Assembly (NCBI GenBank): GCA_031177355.1
Contig: JAPSGR010000004.1
Coordinates: 27,673 to 91,672, forward strand
Direction of reading: 5' to 3'
DNA length: 64,000 bases
Origin: Candidatus Nitrosocosmicus sp.
GTDB taxonomy: Archaea; Thermoproteota; Nitrososphaeria; Nitrososphaerales; Nitrososphaeraceae
Shown here: positions 43,330-53,276 of the stretch, piece by piece
Numbering within the stretch: position 1 is the first letter of the stretch
Layout: each line of letters begins with the position of its first letter
The notes under the pieces: generated by a model
Databases searched by the model: none
The model's input: the letters and a program-made list of their open reading frames with translations, nothing else
Told to the model about the DNA's origin: nothing
Program-made: the position numbers and the translations under genes

Positions 43330-43908
43330 ATGAATAAGAAGAGCGGCAACACAACCGCTATGGTGTTTCTAATTGTAACATTTGTAGCAGGAGCATCCAT
43401 ATTAGCTAGTATTATAGCATTACTTCCATCGGCTGATGGACACGGTGTTCAGGCCCAGCTTCAAAGTAGATTCGTTAGAATCAATAATGAAGCATTTTCA
43501 GCACAATCCCTTAACACTGGTGATACATTGGTAGTTACAGGAGAGCTTCAAAGTCTTGTGAATAGACCAATGAGAGGTTGGATTTCACTATTTAGCGAAT
43601 CTACTAATGCTGGTAACAGATGGGAATTTGTAAGTAGAGATCCGCCAGGCAATATAATGGAGATTCAACCGCAAGAAACCATTCCTTATCGACTGGAGGC
43701 AAAAGCTCTAGAACCTGGAATATACCATGTACATACACAACTTAATCTTGCAAATGTGGGACCAGGTTTAGGGCCAGGCCAAACAATCCAAGTCGTGGGT
43801 GAACCGATACTTAAGCCAATACCTTGGAATAACATAATTTACCAAAGCATAATTATTGCTGCCGGGCTAGGAGTTACATTTGCTACAAGACCGTGGCAAG
43901 TAATCTAA
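43330..43908 (+). CDS. amoB: Archaeal ammonia monooxygenase subunit B
   Basis: N-terminal signal/TM, SADGHGVQAQLQSRFVRINNEAFSAQSLNTGDTLVVTGELQSLV, C-terminal TM ending TFATRPWQVI. Confidence 0.94.
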   Translation: MNKKSGNTTAMVFLIVTFVAGASILASIIALLPSADGHGVQAQLQSRFVRINNEAFSAQSLNTGDTLVVTGELQSLVNRPMRGWISLFSESTNAGNRWEFVSRDPPGNIMEIQPQETIPYRLEAKALEPGIYHVHTQLNLANVGPGLGPGQTIQVVGEPILKPIPWNNIIYQSIIIAAGLGVTFATRPWQVI

Positions 43909-44173
43909 CCTTTTTTTTGTAAAGATTCGTCTGAAAATAGACAATAAATAGTATTTATTTACATATTAAAAATTAATGCCTTTTGTTTAAAATTTAGGAC
44001 TCATAAACTAAAGAAAAAATATCATTAATATCGTGACTTTAGGCGGTTACCTTATGCTTCCTTGAAGCTTTAATAAGTCTCATTATGCTTATTATTCTAC
44101 TAAAAAAGTTCCTTTTCTCCATTTTGTACAATTAATCTGGTGCTGTTATTTTTAAATCTTATGTAATTACTGG

Positions 44174-44701
44174 TTGAACAGCGTATGTAATGTCTTACAT
44201 ATAAACTTCTATAACATGGTTTATTCAGGTATTTCAAACACGTTAGTTAATGGAAATCTTTTTTTATCCAATAAAATAGGAATTGTTATGCAAGAAGTGG
44301 TGAGTGAGATAATGTCAAACCAGGTTGTAACCATTGATTCGACAAAGACTGCTTTGGACGCCGCTTTATTAATGAAGGAAAAAAGAATTAGTTCTTTAAT
44401 AGTTCAGGATGATGATCAACCACTTGGTATCATTACTGAAAGAGATTTTGTTAAACGAGTGTGTGCTGACAATAAGAAATCTTCAGACGTTAAGATAACC
44501 GAATTAATGTCTAAAATTCAAACTTTTGCATCCCCAGATACCCCAGTGGATGTTGCGGTTCAGAGAATGATAAATAATCGGATCAGACGATTACCCGTCA
44601 TTTTAAATGGAAAAGTGATCGGAATTATAACTGTGACTGATTTAGCAAAGGAATTGCGACGAATTATGTTGACACAGGGAATCATCGAACTTATCGATTA
44701 A
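44174..44701 (+). CDS. Tandem CBS-domain protein; start probably at 44288
   Basis: SSLIVQDDDQPLGIITERDFVKRVC and RRLPVILNGKVIGIITVTDLAKEL. Confidence 0.85.
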   Translation: MNSVCNVLHINFYNMVYSGISNTLVNGNLFLSNKIGIVMQEVVSEIMSNQVVTIDSTKTALDAALLMKEKRISSLIVQDDDQPLGIITERDFVKRVCADNKKSSDVKITELMSKIQTFASPDTPVDVAVQRMINNRIRRLPVILNGKVIGIITVTDLAKELRRIMLTQGIIELID

Positions 44702-44747
44702 TTTGGAGATATAGACTATTTCATGAAAAGTATATCTCGTTATTATA

Positions 44748-45026
44748 ATGGTGTCGTATACATCAATTTTGATTTCTAGTGAAAAGATATCCATGAATTA
44801 TGATAACTCTTCTATTAGCAAATGGATTATTATTTTTTCCCTTATTGCCATCATCTCAATAAGTGTTGGTTTAATATTTGAAATTCCAGCCATACAGATC
44901 GCAGGAGCCGTGATTATCTCTTTGGTGTTGGTTATCTCCGCATTCGTATTCCAGAGAATTGGCTCGAAATTTTCTAGCAGGGATGATCCATATAGTAATA
45001 CCCCAAACGATAAAACTAGTAAATAG
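44748..45026 (+). CDS. Small membrane protein; start possibly at 44793
   Basis: Two hydrophobic segments. Confidence 0.5.
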   Translation: MVSYTSILISSEKISMNYDNSSISKWIIIFSLIAIISISVGLIFEIPAIQIAGAVIISLVLVISAFVFQRIGSKFSSRDDPYSNTPNDKTSK

Positions 45027-45253
45027 AAAAATGTTTTATATTGAATGACCACTCATTTGTTTTATATGCGTTCATAGAAACACCCTAAAGTTCTGTTTAT
45101 CTTGTTCCGTACCTTTTAGATATTAATAAAAATCTACAAAGTCTAATAAAATATTTACATTCACCTTCGTACTTTTATCTTTAAAATAATAGGAATGATG
45201 ATCTTGATATATTATATTCGATTACAAATCATTTATAGTAAAATAAATAACTG

Positions 45254-47056
45254 TTACTCTGTATTCTTTAGAACTTGAATCTTTTCACTTACAAAATCAA
45301 AACCATTTTGCCAAAAACTCTCCTTGGTGATGTCGATCCCGTTTTCTAATAGTAACTCCTCAGGTTTCCTAGATCCACCGGATGATAGGATATTTATATA
45401 CTTTGGAATAAATCCATTTCCTTCATTCTTGTATTGTTGGTATAGTGATAAGACCAAAAGATTACCAAAGGAGTAAGCATAACAATAGAAAGGTGAATGA
45501 TAAAAGTGTGGTATGTATAACCATTCGTACTTAAAATCATCAGACAACTTCATAGTATTACCAAATTGCTCCTTTAGATTATTTATATATAAATCACATA
45601 ACTCATCACTAGTTGTTGCACTGTTTTTACCTACAATATTATGTGCATCAATCTCAAAGATGGTAAAATAAGCTTGCCTCATAATTGTTGCATAAAAGTC
45701 GTCAATTTGTTCTGCCAGCATTACCTTTTTGTTCTTTTTTGTGACCTTACTAAGTAAAGCGTCATTAAGAATCATTTCTCCAAAGACTGATGCAGTTTCA
45801 GCTAGAGGTAGGGAAGGATGCTGAACACTGATAGGTTTATCGGAAGCCAAAACACTATGAATTGCATGTCCAAACTCATGAGCCATAGTTGAAATATCTC
45901 TTAAAGTACCATCAAAGTTTAAAAGAACATATGGATTTATCGATGGGCTTATTGTCGAGCAGAATGCTCCACTCTGTTTATTATCTTGTAACTTAGAATG
46001 TATGTGTTTTTCTGTTATCATTTTTTGTACAATTGATTTAAATTCTGGATAAAATCCTTCAAAAGCTTCCAAAACCATTTTCATAGCAGTACCGTAGGCA
46101 ACCCTATTTTGTTTCTGAGTCTTTAATGGAGCATACAAATGATATCTTTCTAATCTTCTAACTTTTAACATCTTTGCTTTTTCTAAAAAGTATTTTTGAA
46201 ATACCTTAGAATTAGACTGGCAAACTTTTAATAAAGCAGATACTGCTTCATCACTAATATCATTAGACAGGTTTCGTACCGATATTGGAGTTGGAAATTT
46301 ACGTAGTTCAATAAATTCATTATGCCAATTTAATATGCGATTTAAATATATTTCGCCCAAGATCCCGCTATTCTTCTTGTAAGTTGTTAGAAGTGCCTTA
46401 TATGCTGCCACTCTTTCCGATGCTTTGGGACTTCTCACTAAGGATGTTAACTTCTCCTTGTTGGTAAAGATCTTTTTTACCTTTTTTTTACCTCGTGATT
46501 CGATATATTCAAACTCAAATGAATTTGACATTCTATCGTATACCTTGATTAAAGCACTAATTCCAGTAACATCCATCAAATTAATTATTTTTTCTTCTGA
46601 TTCTTCCAAAGTATATTTGGACATGGACCGTTCGTGTATTAGGTAATCTCTATATACTGAAGGGGCACTTTGTATTAATCTCTTAGCATTATCTTCATTC
46701 AGAACTTTCTTGAACCAGAGATCAAAAAAAAGCAATCTATTTGATGCTTCGGTTGCGAAATTGCTCATTTTAGTAACTAAAGCTGCTGAACTGTTAGAAG
46801 ATGTGTTTTCCGCATATTTAAGGTGTGCATACCCTGTTATAATACTCAATTCTTCAGATATAATTTCAGAGTCTTGAACCAACTTAATGAAATCAGATGA
46901 GGAAATATTAGAATTTAGTGAGGCTTTTGATTCTTCAAACGAACTTATCTTTGTATTGATCCTTTCCAAGGTCTTATTGATTTGCTCCGAACTCGGATCC
47001 TTCAAAAGGTCCGACAAATTCCATTCACTTGGTTTTAGTTTCAAAATATTAGACAT
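45254..47056 (-). CDS. pepF: Oligoendopeptidase F (M3B metallopeptidase)
   Basis: HEFGHAIHSVLA zinc motif HExxH; YIPHFYHSPFYCYAYSFGNLL. Confidence 0.94.
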   Translation of the reverse strand: MSNILKLKPSEWNLSDLLKDPSSEQINKTLERINTKISSFEESKASLNSNISSSDFIKLVQDSEIISEELSIITGYAHLKYAENTSSNSSAALVTKMSNFATEASNRLLFFDLWFKKVLNEDNAKRLIQSAPSVYRDYLIHERSMSKYTLEESEEKIINLMDVTGISALIKVYDRMSNSFEFEYIESRGKKKVKKIFTNKEKLTSLVRSPKASERVAAYKALLTTYKKNSGILGEIYLNRILNWHNEFIELRKFPTPISVRNLSNDISDEAVSALLKVCQSNSKVFQKYFLEKAKMLKVRRLERYHLYAPLKTQKQNRVAYGTAMKMVLEAFEGFYPEFKSIVQKMITEKHIHSKLQDNKQSGAFCSTISPSINPYVLLNFDGTLRDISTMAHEFGHAIHSVLASDKPISVQHPSLPLAETASVFGEMILNDALLSKVTKKNKKVMLAEQIDDFYATIMRQAYFTIFEIDAHNIVGKNSATTSDELCDLYINNLKEQFGNTMKLSDDFKYEWLYIPHFYHSPFYCYAYSFGNLLVLSLYQQYKNEGNGFIPKYINILSSGGSRKPEELLLENGIDITKESFWQNGFDFVSEKIQVLKNTE

Positions 47057-47166
47057 GATTTAAGTTGTTATCTAGCAGGTTTATTTGTCTTTATAGTGTT
47101 TCTTGCGACTCTCAGTTACTAAAGAGAAAGTTTATAAAATATTAAATGCATAAAGTAAAATGATAA

Positions 47167-47898
47167 TTATAGCTTAAAGATCTGGTTTTGTAATAAATCA
47201 TAAGCTTTGATAGCTTGATTACGTTCTAAAATTATTACTACTTCATTACTGGTAAAAAAGATATTATGTATGGTAATTTTATGATTACCCAATACATCAA
47301 AAATGCTAAACAATAATTTTCTTATACTATTTACGTCCTCGTAGAACAAACTAATTGTAATCTTTGATAACCCCTCTGTAATTTTGCCCTGACAACTCTC
47401 AGTTAATGAGGTTATTATTCTTCTTGAATTTAACATATCTTCTGTAACTATTCTTATTTTTTCTGCAGTTCTAATTAGATTAAAATCAAACAAATCGTCT
47501 TTAGCAAGTTTATCCAGCAATTCATTCACTCTTTTGAAAGAGTTCTGATCAGCTAAATCAACATCTATGATACTGCCCGTCAATTTCATTCTTGCGTCTT
47601 GTGGGGTAAGATGTGAATTCTTATGAACACTTTTTGAATGGTTATTGTTCTCATCATTACCTTGTTTATAGGAATTGATATTTTCGGAGCTTGTAATAAT
47701 GTCCGCTAGTCTTTTTATAGCTACCACTATTGTCCCGATATTGACCTTAGTACTTGTATTAACTTCTACTTCACTTTGAATCTTGTTAGCTATGGCTGTA
47801 TAATTGGCGATTCCATGCCTAATTGCCTTTGAGTACAAGTCATTTGAAAGAATAATTTCCTTGACCGCCTGAGGTACAGAAACGTCACGGACATACAT
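47167..47898 (-). CDS. Probable regulator with C-terminal ACT-like domain
   Basis: KITISLFYEDVNSIRKLLFSIFDVLGNHKITIHNIFFTSNEVVIILERNQAIKAYDLLQ resembles ACT fold. Confidence 0.6.
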   Translation of the reverse strand: MYVRDVSVPQAVKEIILSNDLYSKAIRHGIANYTAIANKIQSEVEVNTSTKVNIGTIVVAIKRLADIITSSENINSYKQGNDENNNHSKSVHKNSHLTPQDARMKLTGSIIDVDLADQNSFKRVNELLDKLAKDDLFDFNLIRTAEKIRIVTEDMLNSRRIITSLTESCQGKITEGLSKITISLFYEDVNSIRKLLFSIFDVLGNHKITIHNIFFTSNEVVIILERNQAIKAYDLLQNQIFKL

Positions 47899-48126
47899 AA
47901 TATGTAATATTATGATATGATTTAAATAAACTTTACTGAAAGAAACGGATGTAAAAATATGTATTTATTATTACAACCTGTAATACTTTATTCCAATTAA
48001 CGAAGAAAACCTTTATCGGATTAACTCGTCACGGTAATATATGAGTGCGAGGGATGTCTATTTAATTGATTGTTAATAGCATTTTAAGATTGCTTATACA
48101 TATAAGGAATTTCTGATAATAACAAT

Positions 48127-48570
48127 CTACTTGACTTTGGTCTCTTTATAACGTTTCTCGGCCTCTTTTGCAATCCGCTCCATCGCGTTAATAGTTCCAG
48201 CTAGAATGTGTTTTTTAACCATGGGAGTAAACACCCTTATGAATCCTTTTAGGTGTATATCCCAATTAACATCAAGATATGATTCATTATCCGAAACGTT
48301 TGTCAATCTCAACACCTTTTTACCAATTATTGGACCATTAATTATGTTTATGGTTATTTGATTCGAAGGCTCTAAAGTTATTATTTCCTGGGATTTAGAG
48401 TGTTGAAACGAAATAATTGTTTCTCTCTCGATTACATTCCCATCTACTCTCAGATTCCTTGCCTCTTTGATTCCCTGCCAATAAGTAGGGTCGCTGTCTA
48501 AATCTGATATGATTGTCCAAATAATTTCTTTCGGTGAGTATATTGTCCTACTTGTTGATATTATTACCAA
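48127..48570 (-). CDS. SRPBCC-fold (START/polyketide-cyclase-like) protein
   Basis: IYSPKEIIWTIISDLDSDPTYWQGIKEAR...ERETIISF. Confidence 0.75.
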   Translation of the reverse strand: MVIISTSRTIYSPKEIIWTIISDLDSDPTYWQGIKEARNLRVDGNVIERETIISFQHSKSQEIITLEPSNQITINIINGPIIGKKVLRLTNVSDNESYLDVNWDIHLKGFIRVFTPMVKKHILAGTINAMERIAKEAEKRYKETKVK

Positions 48571-48796
48571 GATATAATGAGGTATAATCCCGTAATTAAT
48601 TTACATTTATTGTTTTCGAAACCGACTTTATACAATTTTCTTATTAGCCTTATGAACTGATCCATATCTTGAATCAATTGGCATATTTTTTATTAGGTAT
48701 TGAATCGTAGCTGATTTTGAATATAATAATTGGATCGTCTAATCTTCTCAACCACGGGAGTATACTTAATAGTCTAGTAATATGGATCTTCAGAAA

Positions 48797-49558
48797 CTAA
48801 CCAATTCCCGGATTAGGATCATCTTTGAATGTTTCGCCCAAATTAACTCTGTTTTTATCTTCAATGAGCTGATTTTCGTAATCCAAATCGAACTTGTCTG
48901 TGTTAATCTTCATGTGTTCTAACTTAGAAAAAACCTTTACAATAGATTTGGCTGCTAAAGGTTGAGGTTTATTGGTGTTTGCTATCTCACCAAAAAGACC
49001 AGTTGCAGTAAACCCCATTTCCTTCGCAACGGCCATTATTAACCCATTAAACCAAGTGATAATTTCAATATCTTTATCAAAAAAATCTATTCCTTGCTCC
49101 TTCAAATTGTGAATCGTGTTTATGTCTGTAGAAACAGCGAAAACTCTGGGAGCACCAGCAAGTTGCGGTTTGTGGTATCCACCAGCTGTGTAGATATGCT
49201 TAGGTATGCCGATAGTTTTAATTATGCATAAAAAACTATCACATAAACTCAAAAGATTATTTGGGTCTTGCGGTTGCTCATTTCCGGAAAGTATTATTAT
49301 TTTATGATTTTCGCTAATAAAAAGGTCGAAATTATCAGTAACTGATGTTATCAATCCCTCCTTGACCTTTACCCATGGCTTTTCAAATATCTTGATATTC
49401 GCAAATTTTTCCGCCTTAAGTTCTGATATTAAATGTTTAGAAACTAATCCACCGACTTGACCCATATCAGGCAACGAAGCAAATACGATAAAGTTATCCA
49501 TTTTAATTTCTTTATGGCTATAAATTGATGGGCTTATCATTGTGTCGAATTGATTCAA
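48797..49558 (-). CDS. PAC2 (proteasome assembly chaperone 2)-family protein
   Basis: FASLPDMGQVGGLVSKHLISEL...TAGGYHKPQLAGAPRVFAVSTD...TGLFGEIANT. Confidence 0.85.
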   Translation of the reverse strand: MNQFDTMISPSIYSHKEIKMDNFIVFASLPDMGQVGGLVSKHLISELKAEKFANIKIFEKPWVKVKEGLITSVTDNFDLFISENHKIIILSGNEQPQDPNNLLSLCDSFLCIIKTIGIPKHIYTAGGYHKPQLAGAPRVFAVSTDINTIHNLKEQGIDFFDKDIEIITWFNGLIMAVAKEMGFTATGLFGEIANTNKPQPLAAKSIVKVFSKLEHMKINTDKFDLDYENQLIEDKNRVNLGETFKDDPNPGIG

Positions 49559-49815
49559 TACAGTACTATTTAAATTTTGAATTTATTGACCTTAACCATT
49601 TCCAACCAGTTCCTTTAAGCCTTGTAGATACCTTAACTCCCTTGTATATTTGAATTATCTCTCGAGATTCAGATAACTGATTTAAATTATTGCATTATGG
49701 CTTTTCTTATGTATTTGTAATGGTGACCCCTTTGTCATCCTATTTACAAACTCAGCGTGAACCTAAAACTAATCGTAAATATTATGATCTTTATTTAAGA
49801 TAAATTTGTTGCACT

Positions 49816-50247
49816 TTATTTTGGATTTTTTAATCTTTTAATTATTTCAAGGATTTTCAATGACTCTTTAAGGGCGCTCAAAGTTTTCTTATGTCCTTTT
49901 GAGTATCTGTCCATGGTAAGCCTAACACTCAAGTCCGCGATACTTTGTATTAATCTGCCTTCGATTTCCTCTAAAATAATATTTGTCTCTATATTGCTTT
50001 TGTAATTTTCTCTCGTGTCTGAATCTTGCAATTTGAAACCTTCAACTTTTTCACTCGGACTTATTCTACTATCCTTTTCTGCAGCGATAGCGGAATCTTG
50101 CAATTTACTCTTCTCCTGACAACTTAAACATATGATTTCTCCTTTAAATTTTATTTGCAAGTTTCCGCATTTTTGACATGGCTCAGAAAGGAGTGTGCCT
50201 CCCCTCAACAAATAATATGCTCCTTGTTTTATAGAATCGTTACTCAT
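49816..50247 (-). CDS. Sjogren/scleroderma autoantigen 1-like zinc-ribbon protein
   Basis: GAYYLLRGGTLLSEPCQKCGNLQIKFKGEIICLSC. Confidence 0.78.
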   Translation of the reverse strand: MSNDSIKQGAYYLLRGGTLLSEPCQKCGNLQIKFKGEIICLSCQEKSKLQDSAIAAEKDSRISPSEKVEGFKLQDSDTRENYKSNIETNIILEEIEGRLIQSIADLSVRLTMDRYSKGHKKTLSALKESLKILEIIKRLKNPK

Positions 50248-50253
50248 TTTTGC

Positions 50254-50775
50254 TCATGTAACTGATTTATCATCTATTTTTCTATCTTCTACTTGAATTC
50301 TCTCTTGGTTATTGAGTTTTTTAAGCTCATTAACAAGAAATTCTTTGTACTTATTTTTTTCTTCTTCGGTCATTCTATCTAAATTGGAACTCAATGTAGA
50401 ACCAATTGCTGAGATTCGATCAATAAGGTCCATTGTCATAAACCTGCCCATATTACCTATTCGGAACATTACCTCTAGATGTTTTTGCATGATGTTGTGT
50501 GCTGACTTGATATCTGAAGCTATGGAAATTCCTTTCTTAGTAATCCTGTACCTCCCATTTTCATGTTCTTCTATTAATCCCTCTTCCAATAATCTTCCTA
50601 GTAATGGATAGATAAGGCCTGGAGAGGGTTTCCATCTCCCGCCAGTTTGAAGAATTGCTTTATCAATTATTTCCTTACCTGTCATTGGTTGCTCTGCAAG
50701 TAATTCTAGAATATAATGACGAGAAAACCCCCTTGGAATGGCACTTCCCACCCTGGACAACCAATCGGATATCAT
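50254..50775 (-). CDS. PadR-family transcriptional regulator
   Basis: FSRHYILELLAEQPMTGKEII...WKPSPGLIYPLLGRLLEEGLI. Confidence 0.9.
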   Translation of the reverse strand: MISDWLSRVGSAIPRGFSRHYILELLAEQPMTGKEIIDKAILQTGGRWKPSPGLIYPLLGRLLEEGLIEEHENGRYRITKKGISIASDIKSAHNIMQKHLEVMFRIGNMGRFMTMDLIDRISAIGSTLSSNLDRMTEEEKNKYKEFLVNELKKLNNQERIQVEDRKIDDKSVT

Positions 50776-51100
50776 TAATATGTATATATCGCTAGTGACT
50801 TAATAAAATTTTCCTTTTGAAGTTGTTTAATGATCTGGTAAAAATTTGGATTTTCTGATATGATCTCCTTTAAAAATCTTAAATTTAATTATCGCAAGTA
50901 ATATGAAAAGCCATTAGAGATATTCTTATCATGTGTTCAGACTAAGAGGCATTGATCTTCCAATATATATTATCACCTGGAACTATAAATTGTCTGAATT
51001 TCTCTTATTGTCTAATTCGTTCTAATTCGAACACAATAGTTTTTGAATTATTCTAGCATAGTTTTTATTTAGGAAAACGACCTACTTTTTTATAAGAAAG

Positions 51101-51583
51101 TTGTCAGTAGAGGAGTTTAAACATATTCTAAGAATTGCAGGCAAAGATATTGAGGGCAGCAAAAAATCAGTTGTTGCTTTAAGTGAAGTTAAGGGTGTCG
51201 GCTATAATTTATCACAGGTAATTTTACAATCTTTAAATATTAATCCGTATCTTCGAGTAGGGTTCCTTACCGATAAGGAGCTTTCAGATATCGAAAATGC
51301 ATTAAGAAACATCAGTACTGTTGGGGTTCCAAAATGGTATCTAAACAGACAAAAGGATATGGACTCTGGTGCGGATATTCATTTAATAACTTCTGATCTT
51401 GATTTTACCCAATCTAACGATGTTGAAAGAGAAAAGTCTGTAATGAGTTGGAGAGGTTATAGACATATGTTTGGCTTGCGAGTTAGAGGACAGTGCACTA
51501 GAACCACTGGGAGAAAGGCAACTGCAGTTGGAGTTAAGAAGGCTGCAGGAAAAGCACCCGCAGGAGCAGCAGGATCTAAATAA
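51101..51583 (+). CDS. rps13: 30S ribosomal protein S13
   Basis: FKHILRIAGKDIEGSKKSVVALSEVKGVGYNLS; RGYRHMFGLRVRGQCTRTTGRKATAVGV. Confidence 0.96.
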   Translation: MSVEEFKHILRIAGKDIEGSKKSVVALSEVKGVGYNLSQVILQSLNINPYLRVGFLTDKELSDIENALRNISTVGVPKWYLNRQKDMDSGADIHLITSDLDFTQSNDVEREKSVMSWRGYRHMFGLRVRGQCTRTTGRKATAVGVKKAAGKAPAGAAGSK

Positions 51584-51598
51584 CCTAAGGTGATTTGA

Positions 51599-52108
51599 AT
51601 GGGAGATCCTAGAAAATCAAAGAAAAGCTATAATAGACCACGAAGTATCTGGACGAGTGATCAAATAAGTGCCGAGTTATACGTTGTAGGTTCGTATGGC
51701 CTTCGAAATAAACGTGAATTATGGAAAGCACAAACAGAAATAGCTAGAATACGAAATCAAGCACGTGCATTGTTGGCGCTATCCATAGAGGTAAGACACG
51801 AAAAAGAGACACAATTATTAAACTACTTGTCTAGATTGGGGTTGGTGGCTAATGAATCATCTTTAGACGATGTTCTGAATTTGAAGATCGAAGATATACT
51901 TGAAAGGCGTCTTCAAACTATAGTAATGAAAAAATCCAATTTGAAGTCGCCTTATCAAGCACGACAATTGGTTGTTCATGGACATGTTAGCATAGGTAAT
52001 AGAAAAATCAATCTTCCTGGTTACCTGGTAAAAAAGGAAGAAGAGTCTCTGATCATGACACATTTATTGCCTTCTTCTGAAAATACTGAACCAATTACCA
52101 ACCAATAA
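51599..52108 (+). CDS. rps4: 30S ribosomal protein S4
   Basis: GDPRKSKKSYNRPRSIWTSDQISAELYVVGSYGLRNKRELWKA; S4 domain ARQLVVHGHVSIGNRKINLPGYLV. Confidence 0.96.
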   Translation: MGDPRKSKKSYNRPRSIWTSDQISAELYVVGSYGLRNKRELWKAQTEIARIRNQARALLALSIEVRHEKETQLLNYLSRLGLVANESSLDDVLNLKIEDILERRLQTIVMKKSNLKSPYQARQLVVHGHVSIGNRKINLPGYLVKKEEESLIMTHLLPSSENTEPITNQ

Positions 52109-52125
52109 TAAGAATCTACAATCTA

Positions 52126-53109
52126 TTACTTTTTCACAATTTCTTCGATATCTACATAGTCAATTTTACCATCACTGTCCATATCGTATCCTTGTACAAT
52201 CGCTTCCCATTCGATTTCATTACCCGAGTAATCTGCAAATGTTTTTTCACCAAAGTTCGTGATTGCTATGACTGCAGATTTTGTTCCAATTGAACGCACA
52301 CCAGCAATTAATATAATGTATTTATCCTCATTAAATGGATTTTTAAATTTCGCTATTATTCCCAAATTATCTAAATGATATAATTTTCCCTTCTTATCAA
52401 CTAATCCTGACCAATAGTTTTCGTCATTGAATTTAATCGGAAGGAACCTATTAAATTCTGAAGAAACTATATTGGTTCCTGGTCCTCCAATAATTATCAA
52501 GTTATTATCTTCTAATTCTTTCTCAGCTTTAGCATCCTCATCCAGTTTGACCACAAACCCAGTAGGCAAATTGCAAACATTCCCTAAGAGAAATCCTAAT
52601 TGAATCGCATAATGTCCATCTCTAGCAGATGTTTTGAAAATACCGTGGGGGTTAGGAGATCCAACTATTATCAACCCATTAAATTTGTTCTCGTGGTCGA
52701 TAAATTCTTTCAAAAATTTCCGAACAATTTGATTTTCTGACTTTTTCTTCCATTCGTCATGAGTATAGATAAACGATAGCGACTCTCCCCAACCCATCTC
52801 CACTCCATATGCTGGAAAGACAGTTCTGTATAATCTGGCGGTGCCTCCTTTTATGAAATCGGTACCTGATTCTTTAATAGCCCCTATGGACACTAGCTTT
52901 CTAACATAATAGTATGCACTCTGTTCATAGATTTTCAATTCTTTTGCAATTTGTGCAGTGTATAGCGGCTTAACAGATAATAAGTTAATTATCTTCCAGG
53001 CTACGGGATTAGATAAAATGTGTATTTCTTTTTGATTTTCAAAAATTAGTATTTCTTTTTCGAAAGATTTGCCATTTTTTTCATAGGTTAACCTCTTTTC
53101 ACTTCCCAT
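52126..53109 (-). CDS. Winged-helix regulator fused to S-layer-outer-domain-like module and terminal EF-hand/dockerin-like motif
   Basis: HTH LYTAQIAKELKIYEQSAYYYVRKLVSIGAI; IIIGGPGTNIVSSEFNRFLP; C-terminal DMDSDGKIDYVDIEEIV. Confidence 0.8.
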   Translation of the reverse strand: MGSEKRLTYEKNGKSFEKEILIFENQKEIHILSNPVAWKIINLLSVKPLYTAQIAKELKIYEQSAYYYVRKLVSIGAIKESGTDFIKGGTARLYRTVFPAYGVEMGWGESLSFIYTHDEWKKKSENQIVRKFLKEFIDHENKFNGLIIVGSPNPHGIFKTSARDGHYAIQLGFLLGNVCNLPTGFVVKLDEDAKAEKELEDNNLIIIGGPGTNIVSSEFNRFLPIKFNDENYWSGLVDKKGKLYHLDNLGIIAKFKNPFNEDKYIILIAGVRSIGTKSAVIAITNFGEKTFADYSGNEIEWEAIVQGYDMDSDGKIDYVDIEEIVKK

Positions 53110-53276
53110 TAATAGACCTTATAATTTTTTTTTTGCTGGTATATAAATTGTGTATCTTCTATTTCGGCGTCGCTGTCTAAATTATCCTAGTTGTTGATGA
53201 AACCCTTATTAACTTTCATATAACGGTAATATCTTATTTTAATAAAAGTTTTAAATTAATTTTACCAAAAAGATCC

